A DNA stretch of 64,000 bases from Devosia oryzisoli (GTDB lineage: Bacteria > Pseudomonadota > Alphaproteobacteria > Rhizobiales > Devosiaceae). Both the position numbers and the translations under genes were made by a program. The DNA lies in the NCBI RefSeq assembly GCF_014837245.1, contig NZ_JACYFU010000005.1:62001-126000 (forward strand), read 5' to 3'. Position 1 is the stretch's first letter, and every line of letters begins with the position of its first letter. The notes beneath the pieces were generated by a model that saw nothing but the letters and a program-made list of their open reading frames with translations, did not search any database and had not been told where the DNA came from. Shown piece by piece: positions 1-9,050 of the stretch.

Positions 1-2
1 CC

Positions 3-1424
3 CTCGTGGCGGTGCACCACCTGGTGCTCGGCATGGCGATGAGCGAACTGGTGTTTTATGGCGGTGGCGGGCTGGGACGCGTGGTGCTGCACGCCGTCAT
101 CCTCATCGTGGAAGCGGCGGGCCTGATCTGGATGACCGAGAACACGCGTCATCTGCTCAATGTCGCCGACCAACGGTCCGAGGAAGCGGTGGTCAGCGCC
201 CGACACGCCGAGGCCCTCACCGAAGAAATCGAGCAGGCGACGGCAACCCGCCGCGAGGAACGCGCCCGCATGATGGACCAGCTTTCGAGCGAGTTCAGCC
301 GCGTGATCGACGCCGCCGCAGCCGGCAATTTCGAGGACCGGATCACCGGCACCTTTGCCGATCCGGCACTGACCGCCCTTGCCGAAGGGGTAAACAACCT
401 CGTCGAAGTAGTCGATCGCAGCCTTGGCGAGACGGGCGACGTGCTTGCTGCGCTGGCCCAGACCGATCTCACCAAGCGGGTTTCGGGGCAGTATCAGGGC
501 ACGCTGGCAAAGCTCAAGACCGACACCAATGCGGTCGCGGACAATCTCGCGCAGGTGGTGTCGCAGCTGCGGGACACCTCGCAGGCGCTCAAGCTCGCCA
601 CCGGGGAATTGCTGGCCGGCACCAATGACCTCGCCGAGCGCACCAGCAAGCAGGCGGCCGCCATCGAGCAGACTTCGGCGGCCATGGAACAACTGGCGGC
701 TACCGTGGGCGAGAACGCCCGCCGCGCACAGGACGCCTCCAAGCGCACCCGATCGGCCGCGCACCTTGCCGACGAGGGCCGCGCGGTGATGGATGAAGCG
801 ACCGAGGCCATGGAGCGCATCAGCACCTCGTCGGCCAAGATTTCCAACATCATCGGGCTCATCGACGACATTGCTTTCCAGACCAACCTGCTGGCGCTCA
901 ACGCCTCGGTGGAAGCGGCTCGCGCCGGAGAAGCGGGCAAGGGGTTTGCCGTCGTGGCAGTGGAGGTGCGGCGCCTCGCCCAGTCGGCGGCGCAGGCCTC
1001 CTCGGACGTCAAGCGGCTGATCGAGCAGAGCGCCCAGGAAGTCAGCGGCGGCGGCAGGCTGGTCGAGACGGCGGCCCAGAAGCTGCAGGCGATCCTGGCT
1101 TCAGTGCAGGCCAACAGCGCGCTGATGAGCGACGTGTCCGTAGCCAGCACCGAGCAGGCTTCCGCCATCGGCGAGGTGACCGGCGCCATCCGCCAGATGG
1201 ACGAGATGACGCAGCACAACGCGGCGCTGGTGGAAGAAACCAATGCCGCCATCGAACAGACCGAAGCGCGGGCGGTCGAACTGGACGCCATTGTGGGCGT
1301 GTTCAAGACGGACGCTGCGGTGCAACGGCCGACCCCAAAACCCGCAGCCGCTCCCGCTGCCGTTCGGCGCGCCTATAGCGGCCGCAGCAACGCCGCCGAA
1401 AAGCTCGACTGGAGCGCGTTCTAA
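3..1424 (+). CDS. Methyl-accepting chemotaxis protein, 5' truncated by window edge
   Basis: 3' part of a chemoreceptor gene; the reading frame is open to the window edge, so the GTG at position 6 is probably internal. Visible order: the end of a multi-helix membrane sensor (HHLVLG, then a helix ending near LIWMTENT), a coiled coil, HAMP-like stretches (about residues 95-190) and a full MCP signalling domain with the hairpin tip around [23 protein letters not shown]. It ends in EKLDWSAF. The last five residues fit the xWxxF tail that tethers CheR/CheB in other bacteria, and DWSEF, DWDEF and DWNEF end the receptors at 44-53 kb. Ligand unknown. The gene lies far from the che operon in this window. 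High confidence in family; none in ligand. Confidence 0.93.
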   Translation, partial: LVAVHHLVLGMAMSELVFYGGGGLGRVVLHAVILIVEAAGLIWMTENTRHLLNVADQRSEEAVVSARHAEALTEEIEQATATRREERARMMDQLSSEFSRVIDAAAAGNFEDRITGTFADPALTALAEGVNNLVEVVDRSLGETGDVLAALAQTDLTKRVSGQYQGTLAKLKTDTNAVADNLAQVVSQLRDTSQALKLATGELLAGTNDLAERTSKQAAAIEQTSAAMEQLAATVGENARRAQDASKRTRSAAHLADEGRAVMDEATEAMERISTSSAKISNIIGLIDDIAFQTNLLALNASVEAARAGEAGKGFAVVAVEVRRLAQSAAQASSDVKRLIEQSAQEVSGGGRLVETAAQKLQAILASVQANSALMSDVSVASTEQASAIGEVTGAIRQMDEMTQHNAALVEETNAAIEQTEARAVELDAIVGVFKTDAAVQRPTPKPAAAPAAVRRAYSGRSNAAEKLDWSAF

Positions 1425-1474
1425 GGCATCACCGGCACCGCCGGAAGATGTGTCGGATCATGTCGTGCGTGCCG

Positions 1475-1571
1475 CCCTCGTGGTTCGAGGCTCGTGAAAA
1501 ACTCGCACCTCACCATGAGGGCGGCCGGGATTCGGTCTGCCGGGGGCGCAGCGACCCTCGAACCACGAGGG
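1475..1571. repeat. Palindromic intergenic repeat (family C)
   Basis: A 16-base sequence at 1475-1490 (CCCTCGTGGTTCGAGG) recurs as its exact reverse complement at 1556-1571, and the inner part carries GCACCTCACCATGAGGG at 1505-1521. The motif TGGTTCGAGGCT followed by GCACCTC-CCAT also occurs at 14724-14770. This fits the mobile-looking intergenic palindromes common in Hyphomicrobiales genomes (recalled, not searched). The rest of 1425-1631 shows no gene. Confidence 0.7.
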
Positions 1572-1631
1572 CGTGGCACAATGGCTCACACCCGCATCGG
1601 CATCAGCGCGCGCCTACAACAAGAACAGCCG

Positions 1632-2021
1632 CTATTCGAAGCGGGCGCAGTAGTCGTCGGTGACGGTGTCGCCGAAATCGTAGCGGATGATCAGCACCGG
1701 CGCGCCATCTGAGGCCCGCGTGGTGTTCATGGCGGCGGTGGTGGCCGTGTCGTCGGAGGCAAACGGGCCGCCATCGAACGCGACTTCGCCGTTCGGCGCG
1801 AGCGACAGGCTCCCGCCCCCCTCGAGCCCCTCAACGACATAGCTCCCAGCGGCGTCCACATCGAAGGTCCAGCTATAGCTGCTGAAATCGAGGCCGCTGA
1901 CGCAGGCGTAGCGGCCGGGCACCAGGTCGGCGCTGGGCGCGTAGCTGGAGGAGATGTCGAAGGCGGTCGCGGGAGCGGCCATGGCCACAAGGGCGAGGCC
2001 GATGAAAAGACGTCCTGGCAT
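1632..2021 (-). CDS. Small secreted protein of unknown function
   Basis: 129-residue protein starting at the ATG at 2021, which has AGGA about seven bases upstream. The N-terminus (MPGRLFIGLALVAMAAPATAF) is a textbook Sec signal peptide, so the mature protein of about 108 residues should be periplasmic or secreted. The mature part is acidic and rich in Gly, Ser and Asp, with two Cys (near YACVSG and DDYCARFE) that could form a disulfide. I do not recognise the family. It lies 18 bases downstream of the next minus-strand gene and is probably co-transcribed with it. Confidence 0.65.
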   Translation of the reverse strand: MPGRLFIGLALVAMAAPATAFDISSSYAPSADLVPGRYACVSGLDFSSYSWTFDVDAAGSYVVEGLEGGGSLSLAPNGEVAFDGGPFASDDTATTAAMNTTRASDGAPVLIIRYDFGDTVTDDYCARFE

Positions 2022-2039
2022 CAAGAAATCCTGCTGGCG

Positions 2040-2702
2040 CTAGTATTCGATGGTGGCGCAGGTGTCCCAATCATAGGGAAGATCCTCACCGGCCCGCATT
2101 TTCGTGCCTACCTGTTCGCCATACATCTTGCTGATCTGGAAGCGCGCTTCCTCGCCCAGGCCGGACTGGATCATCAACTCTTCGGCCGCGTTGATGTGAT
2201 TGTTGCCGAGCTCTTCGAGCATGGCGGCGTCGGCCTCCTCGCCCTGCTCCTGCAGCGTCTGGGACGAGAGGATGAAGCCGGCCCCACACGTCATCAGCAT
2301 GTCGATCTTGGCGTCGCGGAGATCTTCGGGCGAGGGGGTCGCCTTGGTCTTTTCCGTCTTGAGCAGGGGCAGGCATTCTTCAGGCTCGAAGCCGGCATCG
2401 GTGCCGTTTTCCATGGCCGTGTCGACTTCGCCCATGATCCGGAAGCCGGTGGCCTCGCGCTCGGCCTCCGAAACGCCCGCCTCTGCCAGGGCCCGGTCGG
2501 CCATGGTGAGCAGCGCCGTGCCGTAATCGGTAAAGGTCTGCTTGTCCTCCTCGGTCTCGGCGATGGACGGATCATCGGCGATGAGCAGGTAGCCGGCGCC
2601 GCAGCGCAGCAGGAGGTCGACCCTGTCCTCCGCTTCGGCCGCCAGGGACGGCGACACGGTTGCGACAGCGACCAGCGCCAGAGCAGGCAGCAGCTTGAGC
2701 AT
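2040..2702 (-). CDS. Secreted protein with two tandem two-Cys domains, function unknown
   Basis: 220 residues from the ATG at 2702 (GGGGGG upstream). A longer reading frame runs back to 2999, but this start puts a clean signal peptide (cut after LAAEA) at the N-terminus. The mature protein is an internal duplication: VDLLLRCGAGYLL (residues 28-40) and IDMLMTCGAGFIL (133-145) begin two alpha-helical, acidic units, each ending in a second Cys. The Cys pairs are C34/C110 and C139/C215, both 76 residues apart, which suggests one disulfide per domain. I know no function for this arrangement. It is divergent from the Sel1-repeat gene and probably leads an operon with the small secreted protein downstream. 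Confidence 0.7.
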   Translation of the reverse strand: MLKLLPALALVAVATVSPSLAAEAEDRVDLLLRCGAGYLLIADDPSIAETEEDKQTFTDYGTALLTMADRALAEAGVSEAEREATGFRIMGEVDTAMENGTDAGFEPEECLPLLKTEKTKATPSPEDLRDAKIDMLMTCGAGFILSSQTLQEQGEEADAAMLEELGNNHINAAEELMIQSGLGEEARFQISKMYGEQVGTKMRAGEDLPYDWDTCATIEY

Positions 2703-2886
2703 GAAATATTCCCCCCACGGTGGAGGGAAGATAAGATCAGATCGCGGGTTTTTCCAAGCGGTATCTTCAGCGTTCTTCACACGAACAAGTATCGCCCACG
2801 CGAGGTCAACAAAAATCAGCTGCGGGAAACACTTTCCCCGCTGGTGCACAGCAAAGCTCTCGGCTAGCGTGGGGGACGCGCCGTGG

Positions 2887-4008
2887 ATGGCGCCGATAGC
2901 GGGAGACTTCAGGGTGCGCAGATTGCATGGTGCCGCGGTGCTGGTTGTGCTCTGGGCCTTGCCCGCTGCCGCTGCGGAGACGGCGACAGAAGCCTGCAAT
3001 CGCCTGACAGCAAGCCCCTACGCCATGGAGAGCGCAGAGACCGGCGTGCCATTCGATCAGCTGGACGCGCCCAAGGCGATCGCGGCCTGCGAGGCGGCCC
3101 TCGTGGCGCAACCCGGCGATGCAACGCTTCGGTACCAGCTCGGCCGGGCCTACGACGCGGCGGGCGACGCGGCAAAAGCCATCGCGGCCTATGAGGCAGC
3201 GGGAACACCCCTCGCCGAGTACAGCCTGGGCGCGCTCTACGAAGGCGGCTACGGCGTGGAGGTCGATGCGGCCAAGGCGTTCAGCCATTACCGCAAGGCC
3301 GCCGAGGCGCCGCTGGGGATAGCGCGTGAAGCGCTGGGGCGCATGTACGAGAAAGGCCTCGGCACCAAAGTCGACCACGGCATGGCCGCGCGCCTCTACC
3401 AGGAGGCCATGGACCTCGGTTTCGCGCCCGCCAGCGGGGCGCTCGGCTATCTCTACGAAAATGGCTGGGGCGTCGAGAAGGACGAGGTCAAGGCCCTCGC
3501 GCTCTATCGCACCGCAGCCGACGCGGGAGAGGCCTTCGCCATCCACAACACGGCCGTCTACCATGCCGAGGGCCGCGGCGGCCTCGGGGTCGACATGGCC
3601 CAGGCGGTGGCGCTCTACGAAAAGGCGGCGGCGCTGGGCTGGGAGCCGGCCATGCTCAACCTCGGCCTCGTCTATGGGCAAGGATCGGGCGTCGACCGCG
3701 ACGCCGCCATGGCCGAGGCAAAATTCCGCCAGGTGATAGAATTGGACGGCGCTCTGCGGGCGGAAGCCGAGAACGCGCTGGCCTGGATGCTGGCGGCCGA
3801 CGGCGAGCGGCTGGGCGAGGCCGAGACGCTGGCCCGCGCCGCGGTGGCGGCGTCCCCCGAGGAGGCCAATTACCTCGACACCCTGGCGTGGGTGCTGCAC
3901 CGCTCCGGCCAGCAGGAGGAGGCACTGGACCTGGCCACAAAAGCCGTGGCGCTCGACGCCAAGCCCGCCTATCGCGAGCATCTCGAGGCCATCAAGTCAG
4001 GTCGCTAG
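2887..4008 (+). CDS. Secreted Sel1/TPR-repeat protein
   Basis: About 373 residues from the ATG at 2887 (GGGGGA eight to nine bases upstream). A GTG at 2914 with GGGAG before it is an equally good start and gives a tighter signal peptide (MRRLHGAAVLVVLWALPAAAAE). The mature part has an N-terminal Cys region and then about five Sel1-like repeats of roughly 36 residues (LGALYEGGYGVEVDAAKAFSHY and similar) and a C-terminal TPR pair. Such proteins are usually scaffolds for protein-protein contacts, often in the periplasm. The partner is unknown. It is divergent from the two-Cys duplicated secreted protein, sharing a 184-base intergenic region. Confidence 0.82.
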   Translation: MAPIAGDFRVRRLHGAAVLVVLWALPAAAAETATEACNRLTASPYAMESAETGVPFDQLDAPKAIAACEAALVAQPGDATLRYQLGRAYDAAGDAAKAIAAYEAAGTPLAEYSLGALYEGGYGVEVDAAKAFSHYRKAAEAPLGIAREALGRMYEKGLGTKVDHGMAARLYQEAMDLGFAPASGALGYLYENGWGVEKDEVKALALYRTAADAGEAFAIHNTAVYHAEGRGGLGVDMAQAVALYEKAAALGWEPAMLNLGLVYGQGSGVDRDAAMAEAKFRQVIELDGALRAEAENALAWMLAADGERLGEAETLARAAVAASPEEANYLDTLAWVLHRSGQQEEALDLATKAVALDAKPAYREHLEAIKSGR

Positions 4009-4029
4009 CGCCGTCCGGCGTGATGCTCC

Positions 4030-4695
4030 CTACCCCCTGAGCCCGATCAGCGCCTTCACCACGGCCTTGCCATCCTCGGTTTGCCATTCGGCCGGGCCCT
4101 GCAGGACGGCGAGTTCACAGCCGTCCGGATCGAGAAGGAGCGTTGCGGGAAGACCCACCGCGACCGCTTCGCGCTTGAGGCGGTCGAAGGCGGCAAAGCT
4201 GTTGTCCGCGTAGAGCGGCAGGTTTTCAAAGCCGCCTTCGGCCAGGAAGGCTTTTGCCTTTTCCAGCCCGCCTTCGCCGATGTCGAGGTTGATCGGCAGC
4301 ACCTTGAACTTGTCCGAGTTGAACTCGCCCGCGATCTGGTCGAGCGCCGGCATTTCCTCGCGGCAGGGAATGCACCAGCTGGCCCAGAAATTGACCAGCA
4401 GTGCCTTGCCCTCGAAATCGGCAATGGTGTGCGCGGCGCCCGCTTCGTCCTTGAAGGCGAGGTCGGCATAGCCGCGCCCCTGGCCCGTGCCCATGAGGGC
4501 GGCCAACTCGCCGGTCGCGGCGGTATCGATGATCTGGGCCGCCGCCGGTTGCGCCTTGCACGAGTTGGCCTGGGCAGAGTTGCCCAGATAAAACCACGCC
4601 GCTATAGCTACGCCCGCACAAACGACCAGCCCGACAAGACCGGGCAGGACGAAGCGGCCTCGCCCGCGTGGCTGGTTTGCGCTGGTGTCCGACAT
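4030..4695 (-). CDS. tlpA: TlpA-family membrane-anchored thiol:disulfide oxidoreductase
   Basis: 221 residues from the ATG at 4695. Residues 15-37 form one transmembrane segment, followed by a periplasmic thioredoxin fold with the active site WCIPC (C108, C111) in [15 protein letters not shown]. TlpA/CcmG-type proteins reduce disulfides in the periplasm, typically in cytochrome c maturation or for copper chaperones of cytochrome oxidase. A further Cys (C46) sits just outside the membrane segment. It is divergent from argH, with only 24 bases between the two start codons. This tlpA/argH pairing is familiar from rhizobia (recalled). Family assignment is firm; the physiological partner is not. 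Confidence 0.88.
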   Translation of the reverse strand: MSDTSANQPRGRGRFVLPGLVGLVVCAGVAIAAWFYLGNSAQANSCKAQPAAAQIIDTAATGELAALMGTGQGRGYADLAFKDEAGAAHTIADFEGKALLVNFWASWCIPCREEMPALDQIAGEFNSDKFKVLPINLDIGEGGLEKAKAFLAEGGFENLPLYADNSFAAFDRLKREAVAVGLPATLLLDPDGCELAVLQGPAEWQTEDGKAVVKALIGLRG

Positions 4696-4719
4696 GGCAA
4701 CTCCCGAAAGGCTTTTTCT

Positions 4720-6168
4720 ATGAGCAACAAGATGTGGGGTGGACGGTTTGCTTCCGGCCCCGACGCCATCATGGAAGAGATAAACGCCTCGATCGGCTTC
4801 GACCAGCGCCTGTTCCGCCAGGATATTGCCGGATCGAAGGCCCACGCGACAATGCTCGAGAAGACGGGCATTTTGACGCGCGCCGACCGCGACGCCATCC
4901 TGGCAGGTCTGGACGAGGTGCTCGGCGAAATCGAGGGCGGCAGCTTCACGTTTTCGCGCGCGCTCGAAGACATCCACATGAACGTCGAGCAGCGCCTGCG
5001 CGACAAGATCGGTGACGCGGCGGGGCGCCTGCATACCGCGCGCTCGCGCAACGACCAGGTGGCGACAGACTTCAAGCTCTATGTGCGCGACACCATCGAC
5101 CATCTCGTGGCCCAGATCCGCGCGCTGCAGCTGGCGCTGGTGAGCCGCGCCGAAGAGGAAGCCGAAACCATCCTGCCCGGCTTTACCCATCTGCAGAACG
5201 CCCAGCCGGTGACCTTCGGCCATCATCTGCTGGCCTATGTGGAAATGCTCAGCCGCGACGTGGGACGGCTGAACGACGCGCGTCGGCGCCTCAACGAAAG
5301 CCCGCTTGGTTCGGCCGCGCTGGCCGGCACGCCCTACCCGATCGACCGGGACATGACGGCGAGCGCACTCGGCTTCGACCGGCCGACGGCCAATTCGCTC
5401 GATGCGGTGTCGGACCGCGATTTCATCCTCGAAACGCTGGCGGCCGCGTCGATCTGCGCCATGCACCTCAGCCGTTTTGCCGAGGAGATGGTGATCTGGA
5501 GTTCGGCCCAGTTCGGCTTCGTCAAGCTATCGGACAAGTTCACCACCGGCTCGTCCATCATGCCGCAAAAGCGCAATCCGGACGCCGCCGAGCTGGTGCG
5601 CGCCAAGATTGGCCGGATCATGGGGGCACTTAACTCGCTGCTGGTGGTGATGAAGGGCCTGCCGCTCGCCTATTCCAAGGACATGCAGGAAGACAAGGAA
5701 GTCGCCTTCGACGCGCTCGACGCGCTCTCCCTGTCGCTGGCCGCCATGACCGGCATGGTCGCCGACATGGAGCCCAACCGCGAACGGATGCACGCCTCGG
5801 CCTCGGCCGGGTTTTCCACCGCCACCGACATCGCCGACTGGCTGGTGCGCGAGATCAATATCCCCTTCCGCGACGCCCACCACATCACCGGGCAGATCGT
5901 GGCGCTGGCGGAAAAGAAGGATTGCGGGCTCGAGGGCCTCACCATCGAGGACTTCAAGAGCATCGACGATCGCATCGACAGCCGCATCCACAAGGTTCTG
6001 ACTGTGGAAGCCTCCGTCGCGGCGCGCAAATCCTATGGCGGCACGGCGCCGGCCAATGTGCTCATGCAGGCCGCGCGCTGGAAATCGGCGCTGACCGGGG
6101 AGCAGCACGAGCCGCGGGCGCTCAAGGGACGAAAGCATGGCGGCCATGGCGATGGCGGGGTTGAGTGA
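4720..6168 (+). CDS. argH: Argininosuccinate lyase
   Basis: 482 residues from the ATG at 4720, starting [10 protein letters not shown] as expected for the family. It cleaves argininosuccinate to arginine and fumarate in the last step of arginine synthesis. The fumarase/aspartase-superfamily signature [13 protein letters not shown] is at residues 276-288, and TARSRND and FTHLQNAQP are also present. The enzyme is usually about 460-465 residues; here the C-terminus has an extra basic, Gly/His-rich tail of about 15 residues. The reading frame extends far upstream, but that part is antisense to tlpA and not protein-like. The gene is followed directly by the duplicated repeat block. Confidence 0.96.
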   Translation: MSNKMWGGRFASGPDAIMEEINASIGFDQRLFRQDIAGSKAHATMLEKTGILTRADRDAILAGLDEVLGEIEGGSFTFSRALEDIHMNVEQRLRDKIGDAAGRLHTARSRNDQVATDFKLYVRDTIDHLVAQIRALQLALVSRAEEEAETILPGFTHLQNAQPVTFGHHLLAYVEMLSRDVGRLNDARRRLNESPLGSAALAGTPYPIDRDMTASALGFDRPTANSLDAVSDRDFILETLAAASICAMHLSRFAEEMVIWSSAQFGFVKLSDKFTTGSSIMPQKRNPDAAELVRAKIGRIMGALNSLLVVMKGLPLAYSKDMQEDKEVAFDALDALSLSLAAMTGMVADMEPNRERMHASASAGFSTATDIADWLVREINIPFRDAHHITGQIVALAEKKDCGLEGLTIEDFKSIDDRIDSRIHKVLTVEASVAARKSYGGTAPANVLMQAARWKSALTGEQHEPRALKGRKHGGHGDGGVE

Positions 6169-6172
6169 CCGT

Positions 6173-6332
6173 ATGCCAACGGCGTAGGCTGGAGCAATTG
6201 TCCACACGGTCATTCCCGCGAAAGCGGGAACCCCTGTTGCGGTAACATCCACCTCAAACGGAGGTCCCCGCTTCGCGGGGATGACACCGGGATAGGACAA
6301 GCGGTAGCGCAAAGTGGCGGCTGAAGGAAAAG
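6173..6332. repeat. Intergenic repeat block, unit 1 of a tandem duplication (family A)
   Basis: First copy of a roughly 160-base unit starting ATGCCAACGGCGTAGGCTGG. It contains a palindromic element at 6209-6285 in which GCGAAAGCGGGA and CCCCGCTTCGCGGGG form two hairpins flanked by TCATTCC and GGATGACA. The next unit starts at 6333. The same element recurs once more at about 26486-26547. Confidence 0.85.
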
Positions 6333-6469
6333 ATGCCAACGGCCTAGGCTGGAGTAATCGTCCACAAGGTCATTTCCGCGAAAGCGGGAACCCCTGTGGC
6401 CTTGAACAGAGATCCCCGCTTTCGCGGGGATGACACCGAGATGTGGGAAGCGGCGGTTGAAGGAAAAAG
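6333..6469. repeat. Intergenic repeat block, unit 2 of a tandem duplication (family A)
   Basis: Second copy of the unit at 6173, offset by 160 bases, diverged at several positions and about 20 bases shorter. Its palindromic core is at 6369-6434. The unit ends in GTTGAAGGAAAAAG, which supplies the ribosome-binding site of the ChaC gene starting at 6470; the equivalent GCTGAAGGAAAAG stands at the end of unit 1, ahead of 6333. Confidence 0.85.
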
Positions 6470-7192
6470 ATGCCCCTTAAACAGCGTCCCATGCGCCTGA
6501 CCCCGCGCCACGTCGCCTACCTCCAGCCCGAAGACGTCACCGAAGGCCTGCCCGAACCGCCCGAGGGCATGCGGGCCGCGACGGAGGACGATCATCGCGC
6601 CACCATCGAGCGCTTCTTCGGCGGCGGCCAGGCGCATGACGAGACCTGGATTTTTGCCTATGGCTCCCTGATCTGGAAGCCGGCCTGCGACTTCGTCGAG
6701 ATGCGCCGGGGCCTGCTGCATGGCTGGCACCGCGCCTTTTGCCTGGGGTGGAACAACCGCTTTCGTGGCAGCGACGAAAATCCCGGGCTGATGCTGGCGC
6801 TCGACCGCGGTGGCGCCTGTACTGGCGCGCTCTACCGCCTGCCCGACGCGCGGCGCGACGAGTGCCTCGTAAAACTGTTCGAACGCGAAATGGGCTGGCT
6901 GCCCAGCGCCTTTCCCCCGCGCATGGTGACGGTCCGCTCGGGCGAACGGGTGGTGCGGGCGCTGACCTTCTGCATCGACCGCAAGTCCGGGCGCTACGTT
7001 TCCGGGCTCAGCGAAGAAGAGATTGCCGACGTGCTCGCGACCGCCACCGGCACGCGCGGCTCCATGGCCGAATATCTGCATGCCACCGTCGAGCATCTCG
7101 AACAGATGGGTATTCACGATCCCCATCTCTGGCGCTTGCAGCATATGGTAGCCCACCGGATCGAGGCGACGTTCGAGGCGCGGGGCGCTTAG
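6470..7192 (+). CDS. ChaC-type gamma-glutamylcyclotransferase (first copy)
   Basis: 240 residues from the ATG at 6470, with AAGGA upstream inside the repeat unit. The ChaC fold signature FAYGSLIWKP is at residues 62-71, and the catalytic acid is probably within LFEREM (about residue 140). ChaC enzymes cleave glutathione to 5-oxoproline and Cys-Gly. The first 55 residues are an extra N-terminal extension compared with the copy at 13.0-13.6 kb. It stands alone between argH and the converging lysA. Family confident; glutathione as substrate is inferred from the family. Confidence 0.88.
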   Translation: MPLKQRPMRLTPRHVAYLQPEDVTEGLPEPPEGMRAATEDDHRATIERFFGGGQAHDETWIFAYGSLIWKPACDFVEMRRGLLHGWHRAFCLGWNNRFRGSDENPGLMLALDRGGACTGALYRLPDARRDECLVKLFEREMGWLPSAFPPRMVTVRSGERVVRALTFCIDRKSGRYVSGLSEEEIADVLATATGTRGSMAEYLHATVEHLEQMGIHDPHLWRLQHMVAHRIEATFEARGA

Positions 7193-7233
7193 CCGGTGCT
7201 GCTGCTCGGGACCGAGTCGATGGAGGTGCACCG

Positions 7234-7269
7234 CTCACCCCGGCCCTCTCCCCTGAGGGGCGAGGGGGC
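7234..7269. repeat. GC-rich intergenic palindrome (family B fragment)
   Basis: CTCACCCCGGCCCTC followed by the perfect palindrome CCCCTGAGGGG (7250-7260), between the converging ChaC and lysA genes. Related CCTCCCC/GGGGAGG palindromes occur at about 20145, 25801 and 42269. It could also act as a bidirectional transcription stop, but there is no T-tract. Confidence 0.55.
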
Positions 7270-7296
7270 GCAGGAGCGGCGAGCGCAGAGGGAGGC

Positions 7297-8547
7297 CTAG
7301 GCCTCGAGCGCCAGCAATTCGTCGATGGTCTGGCGGCGGCGGATGAGGCGGAGGGTGTCGCCGTCGCGCAGCATTTCGGGCGCCAGGGGGCGGGAATTAT
7401 AGTTGGACGACATGCTCGCTCCATAGGCCCCGGCGTCGCGCAGGATGGCGAAATCCCCTACCTGCGGCAGGGGCAGGTCGCGGAAATCGACGAAGCCGCC
7501 ATCGGCCTGGGTGAAGACGTCGCCTGATTCGCAAAGCGGCCCGGCCACGGCGGTGGGCCCGACAGGACCGGACACCGGTTCGCCTCGAGGGGTGACAAAA
7601 CAGATGTCGTGGTGGCTGCCATAGAGGGCGGGCCGCGCCAGGTCGTTGAAGCCAGCGTCGATCATGACGAAATGGTTGTTGGCGACCTGCTTGACGGCGC
7701 GCACTTCGGCCACGAGGAGCCCGGCATTGGCCACGAGAAACCGGCCGGGCTCGAGCTCGAGCCGGAGCCTGGTCCCGGTGATCGCCTCGGCCTCGCGCCG
7801 CGCCTTGTCCCAGGCCGCGAAATATTCCTGCGTATCGATTTCCGGTTCACCCGCGCGATAGGGCACGGAAAGGCCGCCGCCTGCCGAGATCGCCTCGATC
7901 GGACGATTGGTGCGCCGCACAGCGTCGACCATGCTGTCGCAGACGCGGTGCAGGTGCTGGTAATCGACGCCCGAACCGATGTGCATGTGCAGCCCCACCA
8001 GGTGCAGCCCATGCTCGTCGATCAGCCGAACGCAGGCTTCCAGTTCGTCGTGCCAGATGCCGTGCTTGCTCGAAGGGCCCCCGGTATTGGTCTTGCGGCT
8101 GTGCCCGTGCCCGAAGCCGGGGTTGATGCGCAGCCACACCGGATGCCCGGGGTGCGCTGCCCCGACCTGCTGCAGCATGTCGGGCGAGCCGCAATTGACC
8201 GGAATGCCCAGTTCGACGACGCGCCTGAGCGTCGCGGCATCGATAATGTCGGCGGTAAAGACGATTTCCTGCGCTGCCGTGCCCGGCTGGTAGCCAGCGC
8301 GCAGCGCCCGCTCGATCTCGCCGAGCGAGACCGCGTCGACCATCACCCCCAGGCCGCGCAGCAGCCGGAGGATATGGGTGTTGCTGTTGGCCTTTTGCGC
8401 GTAGCGCACGCAATCAAAGAAGCGCAGCTGCTCGACCCGCGCCCGGATCGGACCGGCGTCGTAGAGCCAGACCGGCGTGCCCACCTGCCGTGCAGACTGG
8501 AGGGCAGCCTCGATGAGGTCGGGCGGCAGGGCGCTGGGTCGGGTCAC
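7297..8547 (-). CDS. lysA: Diaminopimelate decarboxylase
   Basis: About 416 residues. It makes lysine from meso-diaminopimelate with pyridoxal phosphate. The PLP lysine is in RYAQKANSN (K52), the glycine-rich loop is SAGGGLSVPY, and the C-terminal domain carries the active-site CESGD motif and GAYGASMSSNYN. No ATG stands near the expected N-terminus; I chose the GTG at 8547 (MTRPSALPPD), though its ribosome-binding site is weak. The reading frame continues to 9294 but overlaps the next gene there. It converges on the ChaC gene. Confidence 0.92.
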   Translation of the reverse strand: MTRPSALPPDLIEAALQSARQVGTPVWLYDAGPIRARVEQLRFFDCVRYAQKANSNTHILRLLRGLGVMVDAVSLGEIERALRAGYQPGTAAQEIVFTADIIDAATLRRVVELGIPVNCGSPDMLQQVGAAHPGHPVWLRINPGFGHGHSRKTNTGGPSSKHGIWHDELEACVRLIDEHGLHLVGLHMHIGSGVDYQHLHRVCDSMVDAVRRTNRPIEAISAGGGLSVPYRAGEPEIDTQEYFAAWDKARREAEAITGTRLRLELEPGRFLVANAGLLVAEVRAVKQVANNHFVMIDAGFNDLARPALYGSHHDICFVTPRGEPVSGPVGPTAVAGPLCESGDVFTQADGGFVDFRDLPLPQVGDFAILRDAGAYGASMSSNYNSRPLAPEMLRDGDTLRLIRRRQTIDELLALEA

Positions 8548-8630
8548 GTCGATTGTCCGGCTGGAGAGAATTTTGCGGGGCTCTTTACCGCACCCCGAAG
8601 CGCCCGCAAAGCCTTGCGCGCAACGGATCG

Positions 8631-9041
8631 TTACTGTCCACGCGCCTGCTGGCCGAGCGAGACCACCTCGACCGGACGCCCATGGAGGGCATCGTCCACC
8701 TTGGCAACCAGGTCGGCCAGGGTAAAGGGCTTGGGGATGACATCGTAGATCAGGGCATCGAGCCCGTGCGCCCGCTCGCGCTGGTCGGCAAAGCCGGTCA
8801 TCAGCACGATGGTCAGATCGGGGTAGCGGGCGCCGGCATGGAGCGCGAGGCCAATGCCGTCCATGATGGGCATCTTGATGTCGGAGAGGAGCAGGTCGAA
8901 GCGCCCCTCTTCGGCATCGAGCGTTTCGGCCGCCAGCCCCCCATCTTCTTCGGCCACGATCTCGTGCCCTTTCATGGTGAGGGCGCTGACCACGAAGGCG
9001 CGTACGGAAGGGTCGTCTTCGGCGACAAGGATGCGGGCCAT
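8631..9041 (-). CDS. CpdR-like single-domain response regulator
   Basis: 136-residue receiver domain without an output domain. The acidic pocket is at D9-D10, the phospho-acceptor Asp is in LLLSDIKMPIMDG (about D54), and the conserved Lys is in IPKPF. Its style (ARILVAEDDPSVRAFVVSAL, LMTGFADQRERAHG) resembles CpdR, which in Caulobacter directs ClpXP to the pole to degrade cell-cycle proteins including CtrA. The exact orthologue call is from memory of the family. It lies nine bases downstream of the zinc-ribbon gene and is probably co-transcribed with it. Confidence 0.7.
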   Translation of the reverse strand: MARILVAEDDPSVRAFVVSALTMKGHEIVAEEDGGLAAETLDAEEGRFDLLLSDIKMPIMDGIGLALHAGARYPDLTIVLMTGFADQRERAHGLDALIYDVIPKPFTLADLVAKVDDALHGRPVEVVSLGQQARGQ

Positions 9042-9050
9042 GGCGCTCTC

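Noticed and set aside
2703..2999. N-terminal extension of the two-Cys secreted protein and of the Sel1 gene
   Set aside because: Both long frames overlap each other in opposite directions here. The later starts give signal peptides and ribosome-binding sites.
6173..6469. Possible CRISPR-like repeat array
   Set aside because: Only two long, diverged units made of palindromes, with no constant short repeat and variable spacer pattern and no cas genes.
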